Shown piece by piece: positions 37,103 through 45,968 of a stretch of DNA of 64,000 nucleotides (its first letter is position 1; the number at the start of each line of letters is the position of its first letter). Below the pieces are notes generated by a model. It was given only the letters and a program-made list of their open reading frames with translations. It searched no databases and was not told where the DNA came from. The translations under genes and the position numbers were made by a program. Source of the stretch: Paraburkholderia sp. D15 (GTDB lineage Bacteria; Pseudomonadota; Gammaproteobacteria; Burkholderiales; Burkholderiaceae); contig NZ_CP110396.1 in assembly GCF_029910215.1 (NCBI RefSeq), forward strand, positions 744,001-808,000, written 5' to 3'.

Positions 37103-38848
37103 ATGACCCAGAAGAAAAAATCGCAGTCGCACGATCCCTACGCGAGCGTCGCGAAGAACCCGTTGCTCGCGGCGCGCCTGCCGCCATGGCGCTCCAGACT
37201 GATCGTGCTGCTGGTGTTTGCCGCGTTCGCGTCGCTGGCCGGCCGCGCGTTCTGGATTCAGGTGGTGAACCAGGACTTCTACGTCGACCAGGGGCAGAAG
37301 CGCTATCAACGCACGATCGAACTCGACGCGACGCGCGGCCGGATCGTCGATCGTAACGGCTCGATGCTGGCCGTCAGCCTCGCGACCTACGAGATCTGGG
37401 CCTCGCCGAAACTGCTCGACGAAGCCGCGCTCGCACCGCTGTCGAAGCTGCTCGATCTGCCGCTCGACGAATTGCGCCGCCGCGTGAACGGCGACAAGAC
37501 CTTCGTGCTGCTCAAGCGCCAGGTGGATGCCGATACGGCCGCGCATCTGTCCAAGCTCGGCCTCGCGGGCATCACGCAGATCGCGGATTCGAAGCGCTTC
37601 TACCCCGAGGGCGAATCCGCCGCGCACGTGGTGGGGTTCACCGACATCGAGGACAACGGCCAGGAAGGCGTCGAACTCGCCGCCAACGAGCAACTGCTCG
37701 GCGTGCCCGGCCAGCGTGAAGTGATTCGCGACCGGCTGGGTCGGGTCGTCTCCGAAACTCGTCCGCTGGTGCCCGCGCGGAACGGCGCGACCATCCATCT
37801 GACGATCGACCGGCGCATTCAGCAACTCGCTTATGCGCAACTGAAGGAAGCGATCGCCAGACATCACGCGGAAGCCGGCAGCGTGGTCGTGCTCGATGCG
37901 CGCAACGGCGAAATTCTCGCGCTGGCCAACTATCCGAGCTTCGACCCGAACGATCGCGCGCGTCTGACCGGCCGGCAATTGCGCAATCGCGCGGTAGTCG
38001 ACACGTTCGAGCCGGGTTCGACGATCAAGCCGGTCGTCGTCGCGTTGTCGATCGACGAAGGCAAGGTGCGGCCGCAAAGCATCATCGATACGGCGCCGGG
38101 CTGGTACAAGATCGGCCCGGCCGTGATTCACGACACGTCGAATCACGGCGCGATGACCGTCGCGGAAGCCGTGCAGAAGTCGAGCAATATCGCGCTGGCG
38201 AAACTCGCGCTGAACCTGCCGGCCGAAACGATCTGGAACAAGTATCAGGAATACGGCCTCGGCTTGCGGCCCGAACTCACCTTCCCCGGCGTGGCGTCGG
38301 GCAAGGTGCGCCCGTACAAACGCTGGCGTCCGATCGAGCAGGCCACCATGGCGTACGGCTACGGGCTGTCTACTTCGCTGCTGCAGCTCGCGCAGGTCTA
38401 CACGGCGTATGCGGGCGACGGCACGATGCATCGCGTGAGTCTGCTGCGTGACGACACGGGAGCGGAATCGAACGGCGGCGCGGCGCCGGCGGATAAGGGG
38501 CACACGGTCACCACGCCCGCTACCGCGCGCGCGATCCGTTCGATGCTGGAAATGGCCACCGGCATCGGCGGCACGGGGCGGGCGGCGACCGTGGCGGGTT
38601 ACCGGATCGGCGGCAAGACGGGTACCGCACGCAAGCAAATCGGCGCGACGTACGCGAAAAACCGCTACCGCGCGCTCTTCGTCGGCATGGCGCCGATGAG
38701 CGACCCGCGGCTGATCGTGGCCGTGATGATCGACGATCCCGCGGGCAAGGCGTTTTACGGCGGAACGGTCGCGGGTCCGGTATTCAGCGGCGTGACCGGC
38801 GGGGCACTGCAACTGCTCGGCGTGCCGCCGGATGCGCCCGGCACGTGA
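37103..38848 (+). CDS. ftsI: Peptidoglycan transpeptidase, FtsI/PBP3 paralogue
   Basis: This 581-residue class-B penicillin-binding protein has a short basic cytoplasmic N terminus, one membrane helix (about 31-53), a PBP dimer domain (about 70-220) and a transpeptidase domain. The catalytic motifs are S306-T-I-K, S360-S-N and K505-T-G-T. It cross-links peptidoglycan in the septum or wall. It lies outside a dcw (division and cell wall) cluster: no mraZ, mraW, ftsL or mur genes adjoin it. It is therefore probably a second copy beside the essential ftsI. The ATG at 37103 gives the typical N terminus. Confidence 0.93.
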   Translation: MTQKKKSQSHDPYASVAKNPLLAARLPPWRSRLIVLLVFAAFASLAGRAFWIQVVNQDFYVDQGQKRYQRTIELDATRGRIVDRNGSMLAVSLATYEIWASPKLLDEAALAPLSKLLDLPLDELRRRVNGDKTFVLLKRQVDADTAAHLSKLGLAGITQIADSKRFYPEGESAAHVVGFTDIEDNGQEGVELAANEQLLGVPGQREVIRDRLGRVVSETRPLVPARNGATIHLTIDRRIQQLAYAQLKEAIARHHAEAGSVVVLDARNGEILALANYPSFDPNDRARLTGRQLRNRAVVDTFEPGSTIKPVVVALSIDEGKVRPQSIIDTAPGWYKIGPAVIHDTSNHGAMTVAEAVQKSSNIALAKLALNLPAETIWNKYQEYGLGLRPELTFPGVASGKVRPYKRWRPIEQATMAYGYGLSTSLLQLAQVYTAYAGDGTMHRVSLLRDDTGAESNGGAAPADKGHTVTTPATARAIRSMLEMATGIGGTGRAATVAGYRIGGKTGTARKQIGATYAKNRYRALFVGMAPMSDPRLIVAVMIDDPAGKAFYGGTVAGPVFSGVTGGALQLLGVPPDAPGT

Positions 38849-38870
38849 GCGAGTCAGCTTCGTTGCAGGC

Positions 38871-40010
38871 TCAACTATCCGCCTGCACCAGCGCTTCGAT
38901 CCGGTTGCGGCCGTTGCGCTTGGCCTGATACATCGCGCGATCGGCTTCTTCCATCATCGCGCGGCCCGACGCGGCCGCTTCGGCCGGCGCGCCGCCGATC
39001 GTGCGCGCCGCCACGCCGATCGAGACAGTCAAGGCGATGCGCACGCCGTGATCGTCCTGCAGGTCCAGCCGCTCCACCGCGAGCCGCACGCGCTCGGCGA
39101 CGGTCAGCGCGTCGGCCCGGTCGCCCTGCAGCAGCGCCGCGAATTCCTCGCCGCCATAACGCGCGACGGTATCGCCCAGCCGCACCTGCTGACGAACGCA
39201 TGCGGCCACGGCGGCCAGAGCACGGTCGCCGGTCTGGTGACCATACGTATCGTTGATCCGCTTGAAACTGTCGATGTCGATGAACAGACACGCCACCGGC
39301 ACGCCGTAACGTGCCGCGCGCATGATTTCCTCGCGCATCCGCTCGTCGAAATAGCGGCGATTCGCGAGACCGGTCAGCGAATCGGTCATGCCGAGCTGCT
39401 TCAGTCGCTCTCGATGCGCGACGTTGTCGAGACTCGCGGTCACGATGCTCGCGAAGCGTTCGAGAATATCCGTCGCCATGTTCTCGGCGAACCGGCCCGC
39501 ATCGTCGCTACCGAGACACAGATAACCGCTGACGGTGTCGCCCGCGGCCAGCGGCAACACAATCGCGCTGGCCGGCGCGTGCGCGGCGCCAAAGAACGCG
39601 CGTCGCACGGCGTCATCCAGTCCTGCCGGTTGACCCAACCAGGGCCGGCCCGCCTCGCACAACCCTTGCGCGGCGAGACCGCTTTCACGTGCGGTCTTCA
39701 ATCCGAACAGATCGAGTGCGCGCAGAGCGGCCGGATCGAGCAATTCGAGCAGCATCGGCGCGCGGTCGTCCAGCCATAGCGTCACGCTCGCCAGCGAAAA
39801 CTCTCGCGGCAGATCGCTGAACAAGGTATCGAGAAAGGACGCGAAATCCTGCGCGCCGATCAAACGCAATTCGACATTCTGGAAACGGCGCAGCGTGCGC
39901 TCGTTGTGCTGAACCGTATCGACGAGCTGGCGAAGACGGTCCGAGAGCGGCGTTTGAGGGGGATTCGTCACGTTAACAATAAGGCGTGCCCGAAGGCCAA
40001 ACGGGGACAT
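38871..40010 (-). CDS. Diguanylate cyclase with N-terminal DUF484/GAF-like domain
   Basis: This 379-residue protein makes cyclic di-GMP. Residues about 15-200 are DUF484/GAF-like (sensory). Residues about 215-375 are a GGDEF domain with RYGGEEFAALL as the active site. The upstream RLGD five residues before it is an intact inhibitory I-site, so product feedback is expected. It converges on ftsI with only 22 bases between. The start is uncertain: ATG at 40010 or a GTG at 39971. Confidence 0.9.
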   Translation of the reverse strand: MSPFGLRARLIVNVTNPPQTPLSDRLRQLVDTVQHNERTLRRFQNVELRLIGAQDFASFLDTLFSDLPREFSLASVTLWLDDRAPMLLELLDPAALRALDLFGLKTARESGLAAQGLCEAGRPWLGQPAGLDDAVRRAFFGAAHAPASAIVLPLAAGDTVSGYLCLGSDDAGRFAENMATDILERFASIVTASLDNVAHRERLKQLGMTDSLTGLANRRYFDERMREEIMRAARYGVPVACLFIDIDSFKRINDTYGHQTGDRALAAVAACVRQQVRLGDTVARYGGEEFAALLQGDRADALTVAERVRLAVERLDLQDDHGVRIALTVSIGVAARTIGGAPAEAAASGRAMMEEADRAMYQAKRNGRNRIEALVQADS

Positions 40011-40175
40011 GAGCCCCAACCGCTGTAATAACGGCTAATTTCGCGAGGTCTTGAGGGCGCCGTTACGATGTCCGATTCCAGACGCGCACACAAAAAAACC
40101 GGCGCGCTTTTTCGCGCTCTTAAGTCTGGCTTAATTCTTTGCTGTAACCATGCCTTCACAACATCCCCTGTTGAA

Positions 40176-40204
40176 GCCGCCAGAACACCGGCGGCGCTTT
40201 TTTT
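40176..40204 (+). terminator. Intrinsic terminator without an upstream coding gene
   Basis: GCCGCC-N8-GGCGGC (40176-40195) is followed by GC and seven T residues on the plus strand. The nearest upstream plus-strand gene is ftsI, which ends 1.3 kb away behind a minus-strand gene. It may therefore terminate a small RNA or a leader before the DUF2866 gene. Confidence 0.65.
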
Positions 40205-40267
40205 CTACGGGATGTCGACGACGCGCCGATAAGACGGGCTGTGTGCCCGCGAAGAAGGAGTGAAATC

Positions 40268-40525
40268 ATGGTTGAAGACACCGTATTCGAGCATCTGCGC
40301 GCCATGCCCGGCAACGAATGGGTAAGCCAGATCCACTCGTGCAAGGTCTCCGATCCGCTGCAGCCACCCTGGGGACGTTCGTATCGTCTCGTCGAATGGA
40401 CCATGAAGCACACGCCCGAATCGAGCCGGCGCGTGGTGCCCGCCGAGAGCACGCCGCTCGAAATCGCCCAGGCCGTCGTTTCGCACGTGCCGGGACGGCG
40501 TTTCTGCCAGCATGGCGACGAATAG
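40268..40525 (+). CDS. DUF2866 protein
   Basis: This 85-residue protein has the DUF2866 pattern: SCKVSDPLQPPWGRSYRLVE, then a basic RRVVPAEST and a C-terminal VSHVPGRRF. The family is largely confined to Burkholderiaceae and has no known function. A good ribosome binding site (AAGGAG) precedes the ATG at 40268. It has neither signal peptide nor membrane helix, so it should be cytoplasmic. Confidence 0.87.
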   Translation: MVEDTVFEHLRAMPGNEWVSQIHSCKVSDPLQPPWGRSYRLVEWTMKHTPESSRRVVPAESTPLEIAQAVVSHVPGRRFCQHGDE

Positions 40526-40613
40526 ACCGGCTGATTATCAGGCGCAAAAGAAGTACCGGAAAGGCGTGAAATCGCCTTGCAATGCTTAACAGTTCCCCGC
40601 CGACATTCTGCTT

Positions 40614-40736
40614 ATGATGAGCGCTCCTGCCGCCACCTCAGTGGATCACGTCATGAGCTATCCGTACGACCTCTTCACCGCCGCGTGTCTTTTCATCATC
40701 GTGGTTTCGACGTCCATCATGCTGATGGTGAGCTAA
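40614..40736 (+). CDS. Candidate small single-helix membrane protein
   Basis: This open frame is only 40 codons. The C-terminal 27 residues (from an in-frame ATG at 40653) form MSYPYDLFTAACLF followed by a strongly hydrophobic helix ending SIMLMVS. That is a protein-like pattern unusual for random high-GC frames. The start (40614, 40617 or 40653) is unclear and no strong ribosome binding site is seen. It could be a genuine small membrane protein; low confidence. Confidence 0.35.
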   Translation: MMSAPAATSVDHVMSYPYDLFTAACLFIIVVSTSIMLMVS

Positions 40737-40980
40737 GGCGAGCCGCATCGATCTGCTTCGCCGCGCACGTCTATCCTTGCGCAACGTCTCTTGCGCGGCA
40801 ACGCCAGTACGAAAAAAAACGCGCTACGTGGTGACGTAAAAAGACGCGCTACTGTACATATGCACAGTGTTGTGGTCTGAACAATGCACCTGCACAACAC
40901 GCCCGCACGCGTCGTCTCCCACCTCGTTTCGAACTTCATCTCACGCGCGGCGACACCGGACGGTGCGCCGCGCGATTGCG

Positions 40981-41607
40981 TTAGCGCGTCTGCGTGGCCA
41001 CGCGCAGGCCGAGAGAAATGAACAGCACGCCAATCAGCTTGTTCTGCCAGCGGCTCAACCACGTCAGACGTTTGACGAGTCGGCCGAGCGGGCGGATCGT
41101 CAATACGATCAGCGTGGTGTAAAGCGCGCTCATGGCGACGAAAATCAGACCGAGCGTGGTGAACTGCAAAAACGTCGAGCCATGTTCGGGACGCACGAAT
41201 TGCGGCAAAAACGCGAGAAAGAACAACGCGGTCTTGGGATTCAACACTTCGGCGGGAATGGCCTGAAAAAACGCCTTCGAAGCCGATACCGGCGCGACCG
41301 TCGGCAAATGCGTGCTGGTCTGCTTTTCGCGCAACGCCTTGATGCCCAGATAGACCAGGTAAGCGGCGCCGGCGAATTTCACCGCGTTGAACGCGAGCGC
41401 CGAGGTCATCAGGAGCGCCGACAGCCCGACCGCCGCACCGAGCGTATGCACGAAATCACCGGTCGCCACGCCGAGGCCGGTGAGAATGCCCGCCTTGCGG
41501 CCGCCGTGCACGGTACGCGTCAACACGAGCAACACCGCGGGACCGGGAATCAGAAACAGCCCGAGAACCACGGCAACGAAAGTACCTAGCGTGGACAGAT
41601 CGATCAT
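40981..41607 (-). CDS. LysE/RhtB family amino-acid exporter
   Basis: This 208-residue protein has six hydrophobic segments. It has the family N terminus FVAVVLGLFLIPGPAVLLVL and GRKAGILTGLGVATGDFVHT. The LysE/RhtB family exports amino acids such as lysine, threonine or homoserine lactones; the substrate here is unknown. The ATG at 41607 is preceded by AAGGAG; the longer frame upstream lacks family sequence. Monocistronic, divergent from yigZ. Confidence 0.92.
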   Translation of the reverse strand: MIDLSTLGTFVAVVLGLFLIPGPAVLLVLTRTVHGGRKAGILTGLGVATGDFVHTLGAAVGLSALLMTSALAFNAVKFAGAAYLVYLGIKALREKQTSTHLPTVAPVSASKAFFQAIPAEVLNPKTALFFLAFLPQFVRPEHGSTFLQFTTLGLIFVAMSALYTTLIVLTIRPLGRLVKRLTWLSRWQNKLIGVLFISLGLRVATQTR

Positions 41608-41861
41608 GTCGTCTCCTTGATGGCGCACGGGCTCAACGACCCGTTGCGTGTTCAACGAACGATTGTAGACGAAGCAGCGCAATCCGATCGACGCGCGCTT
41701 TTCGCGCGGCCTGTGCGGGACGGTGTCCTCGGTTGTACGCAATCGATGGGTGACAATGCACGCCCTCCTCGCCTAGACTTCCGACTCTCGCTCGCCATCC
41801 CACTCGATCGCACGATGAGACATGGCACTCATCCGTGCGAAACGCCGATACCCATCCCAGC

Positions 41862-42443
41862 ATGAGTTACACCCTCGCATCGCCCTGTATCCGGGAACTC
41901 GAAATCCGCAAAAGCCGCTTCATCGGCTATGCGCTCCCGGTCGCCGATCGCGACGCCGCGATGGCCGAGTTGCGCCGTCTGCGCGACGAACACCCCACCG
42001 CCACGCACGTGTGCTGGGCGTTGCTGGCAGGCGGCCAATCCGGCATGTCCGATGACGGCGAACCCTCCGGCACCGCCGGCCGGCCGATTCTCGAAGTGCT
42101 GCGCCATCACGACCTGGACGGCGTGCTGGCCGCGGTCGTGCGCTATTACGGCGGCGTGAAGCTCGGCGCTGGCGGACTGGTGCGCGCCTATACCGACGCC
42201 ATCGCCTCGGCCCTGCTCGACGCGCCGCGTGTCGAACGCATCGCGCAGGTCACGCTCACGGTCGAAGTGAGTTATGCCGATGAAGCCAAAGTGCGCCGCT
42301 GGCTCGACGCGCAAGGCTACACGCTCGCCGACACCGTTCACGCCATGCTGGTGAGAATGACGATCAGTCTGCCCGTCAATGCGCTCGACGCTGCGCGAAC
42401 AGCGCTCGTGGATATGACTCAGGGCAAGGCCGGCTTCTTTTGA
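41862..42443 (+). CDS. yigZ: YigZ/IMPACT family protein
   Basis: This 193-residue protein belongs to the YigZ (UPF0029/IMPACT) family. The N-terminal domain has KSRFIGYALPVADRDAA, GMSDDGEPSGTAGRPILEVL and the signature VVRYYGGVKLGAGGL. The C-terminal DUF1949 domain has an EF-G domain-V-like fold. The family is implicated in translation-related regulation but its bacterial function is unresolved. Start at 41862 matches the family N terminus. Monocistronic. Confidence 0.93.
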   Translation: MSYTLASPCIRELEIRKSRFIGYALPVADRDAAMAELRRLRDEHPTATHVCWALLAGGQSGMSDDGEPSGTAGRPILEVLRHHDLDGVLAAVVRYYGGVKLGAGGLVRAYTDAIASALLDAPRVERIAQVTLTVEVSYADEAKVRRWLDAQGYTLADTVHAMLVRMTISLPVNALDAARTALVDMTQGKAGFF

Positions 42444-42708
42444 AAGAGCGCGCAGATCGCCTCGATTCGAGTCGTCGCGATCTCAATAGCAGTCGTACTC
42501 TAACGACTCGCTCACATTCGGCAAATTGACTCGCTATCATGAGCGCGCTACGTCACTAGCACCGCATCGTGCATCGGGCGCATGGATTTCCAGCTTCGCC
42601 CAATGCGCTGTTACCATGCTGTCCTGAACCGGACGACCTCACCGAAAAAGGGCAACGCTTCTGACTTCGACCACCGCTCTCTCCAGCGCGACATCCACGC
42701 TGCTTTCG

Positions 42709-43266
42709 TTGCGCCGCGCCACGGTACTCAAAGGCTGCGGCACCATCGCGCTGCCGTTGATGCTGTCCGCCTGCTCCTGGTCCTGGTTTGGCCTGAATTG
42801 CACGCCGCGCGCCAGTGCGGTTCATGCCACCGGCTCGCTGAGCGTGGCCCCGCCCCACGATTTCACTTACGTCCCGGCCGTCAACGGTCACGTGTCGCCC
42901 AACCGCATCGAGAACACGGCCATGACCGGCCTCGTGCTCAAGGGCGACGTCAACGAAGCGGTACGCAACGGCATCGCGCGCAGCCTGGCGATATCCGGCT
43001 TCCATCTCGACACCGGCACGCGCGTGCTGAGCGGCAGCATCGAAAAATTCACGGTGGACGACGAACGCTCGCCCACATACTGGACCTTGAAGATGCACTA
43101 CGTCGTGACCGATACGACGACGCGCAAAGTGGTGTTCTCGACCACCAAGACCGTGCGGCAGAAGTCGCCGAAATTCACCAGCAACACGATTGCGATCGAA
43201 GACACCGTGAAGCTCAGCGTCGATGCGCTGATCGGCGATCCAGGTTTTGTCAGAAGCGTGAACTGA
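42709..43266 (+). CDS. Probable outer-membrane lipoprotein
   Basis: The product of about 185 residues has a basic, hydrophobic N terminus ending in a lipobox (LPLMLSAC), so Cys22 should be lipidated. The mature part has alternating beta-type sequence (TGLVLKGDVNEAVRNGIARS, TRVLSGSIEKFTVDD) resembling YajG-type lipoproteins. The start is not certain: the only suitable codon is a TTG at 42709, and no ATG lies in frame upstream before a stop. No function can be named. It converges on the EPS lyase gene. Confidence 0.65.
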   Translation: MRRATVLKGCGTIALPLMLSACSWSWFGLNCTPRASAVHATGSLSVAPPHDFTYVPAVNGHVSPNRIENTAMTGLVLKGDVNEAVRNGIARSLAISGFHLDTGTRVLSGSIEKFTVDDERSPTYWTLKMHYVVTDTTTRKVVFSTTKTVRQKSPKFTSNTIAIEDTVKLSVDALIGDPGFVRSVN

Positions 43267-43333
43267 ACGGCGTGCGCGGCGCCGGTTCATTGCAGAAACG
43301 CGCACCGGAACGCCCACGAAGCCGCCCGCTGTT

Positions 43334-44119
43334 TCACTGTTGCCCAACCGTCACCGGTCCGAACAGCAACGTGATCTGATTCCGCGTTTGAAACGGCGAA
43401 AGCAGATAGATTCCCATCTTCAGATACGCGCTGTTGTCGCCGGGGTACGCATTCGGAAAACCTTGCGTCCCGAACACGGCGACACCATCTTTCCAAAGCT
43501 GCGTCGATGCATGCACACCGCCCGCGTCCGGCATATAACGTAGCGCCCAATCCACCCACCTGCCCTGATCCTGTTGCGCGCAACAGATCGACTTGCTGGT
43601 CGTGACGCTCGGTCCTCCACGCATCGACACCACGTAGTTGCCGCCGTTCAGATCCAGTTCCATCGGCGGAGAACCGCTCAGCGCGGTCTGGTGAATCTGC
43701 GTGATCACCATCACGAGTTTGGGATCGAACACATAGTCCGGCGGAATATACGTGCGCCAGCGCAGCAGGTAGTCCTTGCCCTGAACGAACTTCAGGTGAT
43801 TGCCGAAGACCATTTCGGCGCGCACCGCGCCATTGGCGACCTGCGAATAATTCTGGTCGCTGCGGACGTAGACCTGTACCGCGGGTTGGCTCGTATCGAG
43901 CGGATCGTCGACGATCGTCACGTTATCCGCAGACGGGCTTTGAATACCTTGCAGCGCGCTCAATCCGCTTTGCCAATTCTCGCTTTCGATCATCGTAAAG
44001 GTGCTGGCAAGCGCGGACGCCCAGGGATCGGACCAGCGCATCGGTACGACCTGCGCACACGCGGTCTTCGCGAACAGCAGCGTCATGCAGAAGCACAGCA
44101 GGAAAATCGGGCGTTTCAT
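43334..44119 (-). CDS. Secreted polysaccharide lyase-like protein of the EPS operon
   Basis: This 261-residue protein has a signal peptide (about 1-23, ending KTACA). The fold pattern matches PF14099-type polysaccharide lyases (heparin-lyase I jelly roll): AVRAEMVFGNHL, YLLRWRTYIPPDYVF, MVITQIHQTALSGSPPMELD and a C-terminal YLLSPFQTRN. Being the last gene of the exopolysaccharide operon, it probably cuts or trims that polymer in the periplasm or during release. AAGGAG precedes the ATG at 44119. Substrate specificity is inference. Confidence 0.8.
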   Translation of the reverse strand: MKRPIFLLCFCMTLLFAKTACAQVVPMRWSDPWASALASTFTMIESENWQSGLSALQGIQSPSADNVTIVDDPLDTSQPAVQVYVRSDQNYSQVANGAVRAEMVFGNHLKFVQGKDYLLRWRTYIPPDYVFDPKLVMVITQIHQTALSGSPPMELDLNGGNYVVSMRGGPSVTTSKSICCAQQDQGRWVDWALRYMPDAGGVHASTQLWKDGVAVFGTQGFPNAYPGDNSAYLKMGIYLLSPFQTRNQITLLFGPVTVGQQ

Positions 44120-44161
44120 TCGACTCCTTTCCAACGTTAACACCGCGCTATCGACGGTGAT

Positions 44162-44926
44162 TTACTTGCCGTATCCACGCAACGGACGGCGCAGCATCGA
44201 CCTGACGCGCGCCTTGATCAGCATCAGCGCAAACCGGTTGTTCGTGACGAAGTAGCGTTTCCACATCCGGCGTGGCTCCTGCGCGACGCGATACGCCCAT
44301 TCGAGCCCGCTGCGCTGCATCCAGGGCGGCGCGCGGCGCACCTTGCCGGCCACGACATCGAACGTACCGCCAACTCCCATCACGAAGTCGACGCCTAACT
44401 GATCCTTCCAGCGGTCGATGAACGTCTCCTTGCGCGGCGACGTGATCGCGACGAACAGCAGCCGCGCGCCGGAACAGCGGATCGTTTCCACGACGGCCGC
44501 TTCGTCGTTCCAGAAGTAACCGTGGTGATGACCCGCGATCCGCAGCGCGGGATGCCGTTCGGAGACCACGGCGGCGGTACGTGCCACCACGGCATCCGTC
44601 GCGCCGAGCAGGAATACCGGCAGCGAGCGCTGGGCCGCCATCTGCAACAGCCGTTCGAACAGATCGACACCCGCCACGCGTTCGGGCACCGCATGACCGA
44701 GCCATCGTGCGCCCCACACCACGCCCATGCCGTCGATATTGACGATGTCGCATGCTCGTACCGAAGCGGCCAGTTCCGCGTCCGTCTGCATATGCACGAG
44801 CTTCGCCACGTTGACCACGACGTGCTGCGTGAACTGCCGGCGTGCGATCCGCTCGCCGATCCAGTCGACGGTTTCGTTCATGGTCGCGACGTGCATCGGG
44901 CAGGAAAAGAGTTCAATGCGTTTCAT
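44162..44926 (-). CDS. wecG: WecG/TagA/CpsF family glycosyltransferase
   Basis: This 254-residue membrane-associated glycosyltransferase of the GT26 family shows QHVVVNVAKLVHMQTDAEL, DIVNIDGMGVVWGARWLG, VFLLGATDAVV and LFVAITSPRKETFID. WecG-type enzymes transfer UDP-ManNAcA (or ManNAc in TagA) to an undecaprenyl-linked acceptor. The presence of wecB and wecC in the same operon supports ManNAcA as the donor sugar. It overlaps the end of the GT4 gene by 14 bases. Confidence 0.9.
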   Translation of the reverse strand: MKRIELFSCPMHVATMNETVDWIGERIARRQFTQHVVVNVAKLVHMQTDAELAASVRACDIVNIDGMGVVWGARWLGHAVPERVAGVDLFERLLQMAAQRSLPVFLLGATDAVVARTAAVVSERHPALRIAGHHHGYFWNDEAAVVETIRCSGARLLFVAITSPRKETFIDRWKDQLGVDFVMGVGGTFDVVAGKVRRAPPWMQRSGLEWAYRVAQEPRRMWKRYFVTNNRFALMLIKARVRSMLRRPLRGYGK

Positions 44927-45968
44927 CGCGCGTCCTGTTCGGGTTGTGTTCCGGCTGCGGCGACGTCGGCACGCAAGTGCGAGCGTGCGGCTTCGAACGT
45001 CGTTCGCCGGTTCCGGCGAGTGCCGTGCGATACACCCGATCGACCTGCATCGCTACCGCCTTCGAGAAATAGCCCAGCGATTCGAGACGCCGCCGTCCGT
45101 CGGAGCGCTGCGCGTCGTTCAACACCTGCGCTGTGGCACGCGCCAGCACCGCCGCGTCGCGGCCTTCGATCACCGCGCAATGCGATACGCCGTCGAGCAA
45201 ACGCCTGACATCGCCGACATCGACGGCGATCACGGGCAAATTGACCGCCATCGCTTCCTTGACCGCTTGCGGCGAGCCTTCTCTCCGCGACGTCATGACG
45301 AGACAATCGGCCCGGGCAAGCAGATCGCGCACGCCAATGCGATCCAACCCGTCGATATGACGCTCCTCGACATCGAATCCGAACGATGCGGATAATCGTT
45401 CGACGACTTCCCTGAATAGCGGATAGTCTTTCTCGGGTCTATCCGGCGAAGAAGGAAACACCACGATCTTTGGACCAGGCGCGGATTCGACGCGATCCTT
45501 GGGCGGCACGAACAGCGCCTCGTTCACTGCACACGGAATGGTCGAGCAACGTTTCGACACGCCGCTCACCACATCGGTAATCGGCTCACTCACGCCGATG
45601 CAGGCGTGCGCGAATCGCGCGGCGGCGAGAGACAACCTCCGCATCCAGCCACGTCCCATGACATCCGAACCGTGAAACGTGATCACGACCTTCGCGCGTG
45701 AGAACAATCGGACCCACGGCGCGGAGCAGGCGCTGAGCCCGAAGTGATAGTGGACGACATCGTAGGCATGGCGGCGGATCAGACAGGTCACGCTAAAAAG
45801 CGACTTGAGATAGGCCAGCCGCCCACGCCAGCTCTCGATAACGAAAACGTCGATCGGGTCGCCGTGCAATGCGTGCAACGCGTCCACCTGCTCGGTGACG
45901 AACACGCCTTGCGCCGGAAGAGCGGGATTGCGCGCCGCGTACATGTTGGTGACGACGAGAACTTTCAT
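44913..45968 (-). CDS. Glycosyltransferase family 4 protein
   Basis: This 351-residue GT-B fold enzyme starts MKVLVVTNMYAARNPALP, with YDVVHYHFGL and KVVITFHGSDVMG in the N-terminal domain. The family SRREGSPQAVKEAMAVNLPV segment lies near residue 229. It should add one sugar to the lipid-linked repeat unit. The C-terminal 30 residues (polar, Arg/Pro/His-rich) look like a low-complexity extension. Translationally coupled to wzy by ATGA. Confidence 0.92.
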   Translation of the reverse strand: MKVLVVTNMYAARNPALPAQGVFVTEQVDALHALHGDPIDVFVIESWRGRLAYLKSLFSVTCLIRRHAYDVVHYHFGLSACSAPWVRLFSRAKVVITFHGSDVMGRGWMRRLSLAAARFAHACIGVSEPITDVVSGVSKRCSTIPCAVNEALFVPPKDRVESAPGPKIVVFPSSPDRPEKDYPLFREVVERLSASFGFDVEERHIDGLDRIGVRDLLARADCLVMTSRREGSPQAVKEAMAVNLPVIAVDVGDVRRLLDGVSHCAVIEGRDAAVLARATAQVLNDAQRSDGRRRLESLGYFSKAVAMQVDRVYRTALAGTGERRSKPHARTCVPTSPQPEHNPNRTRDETH

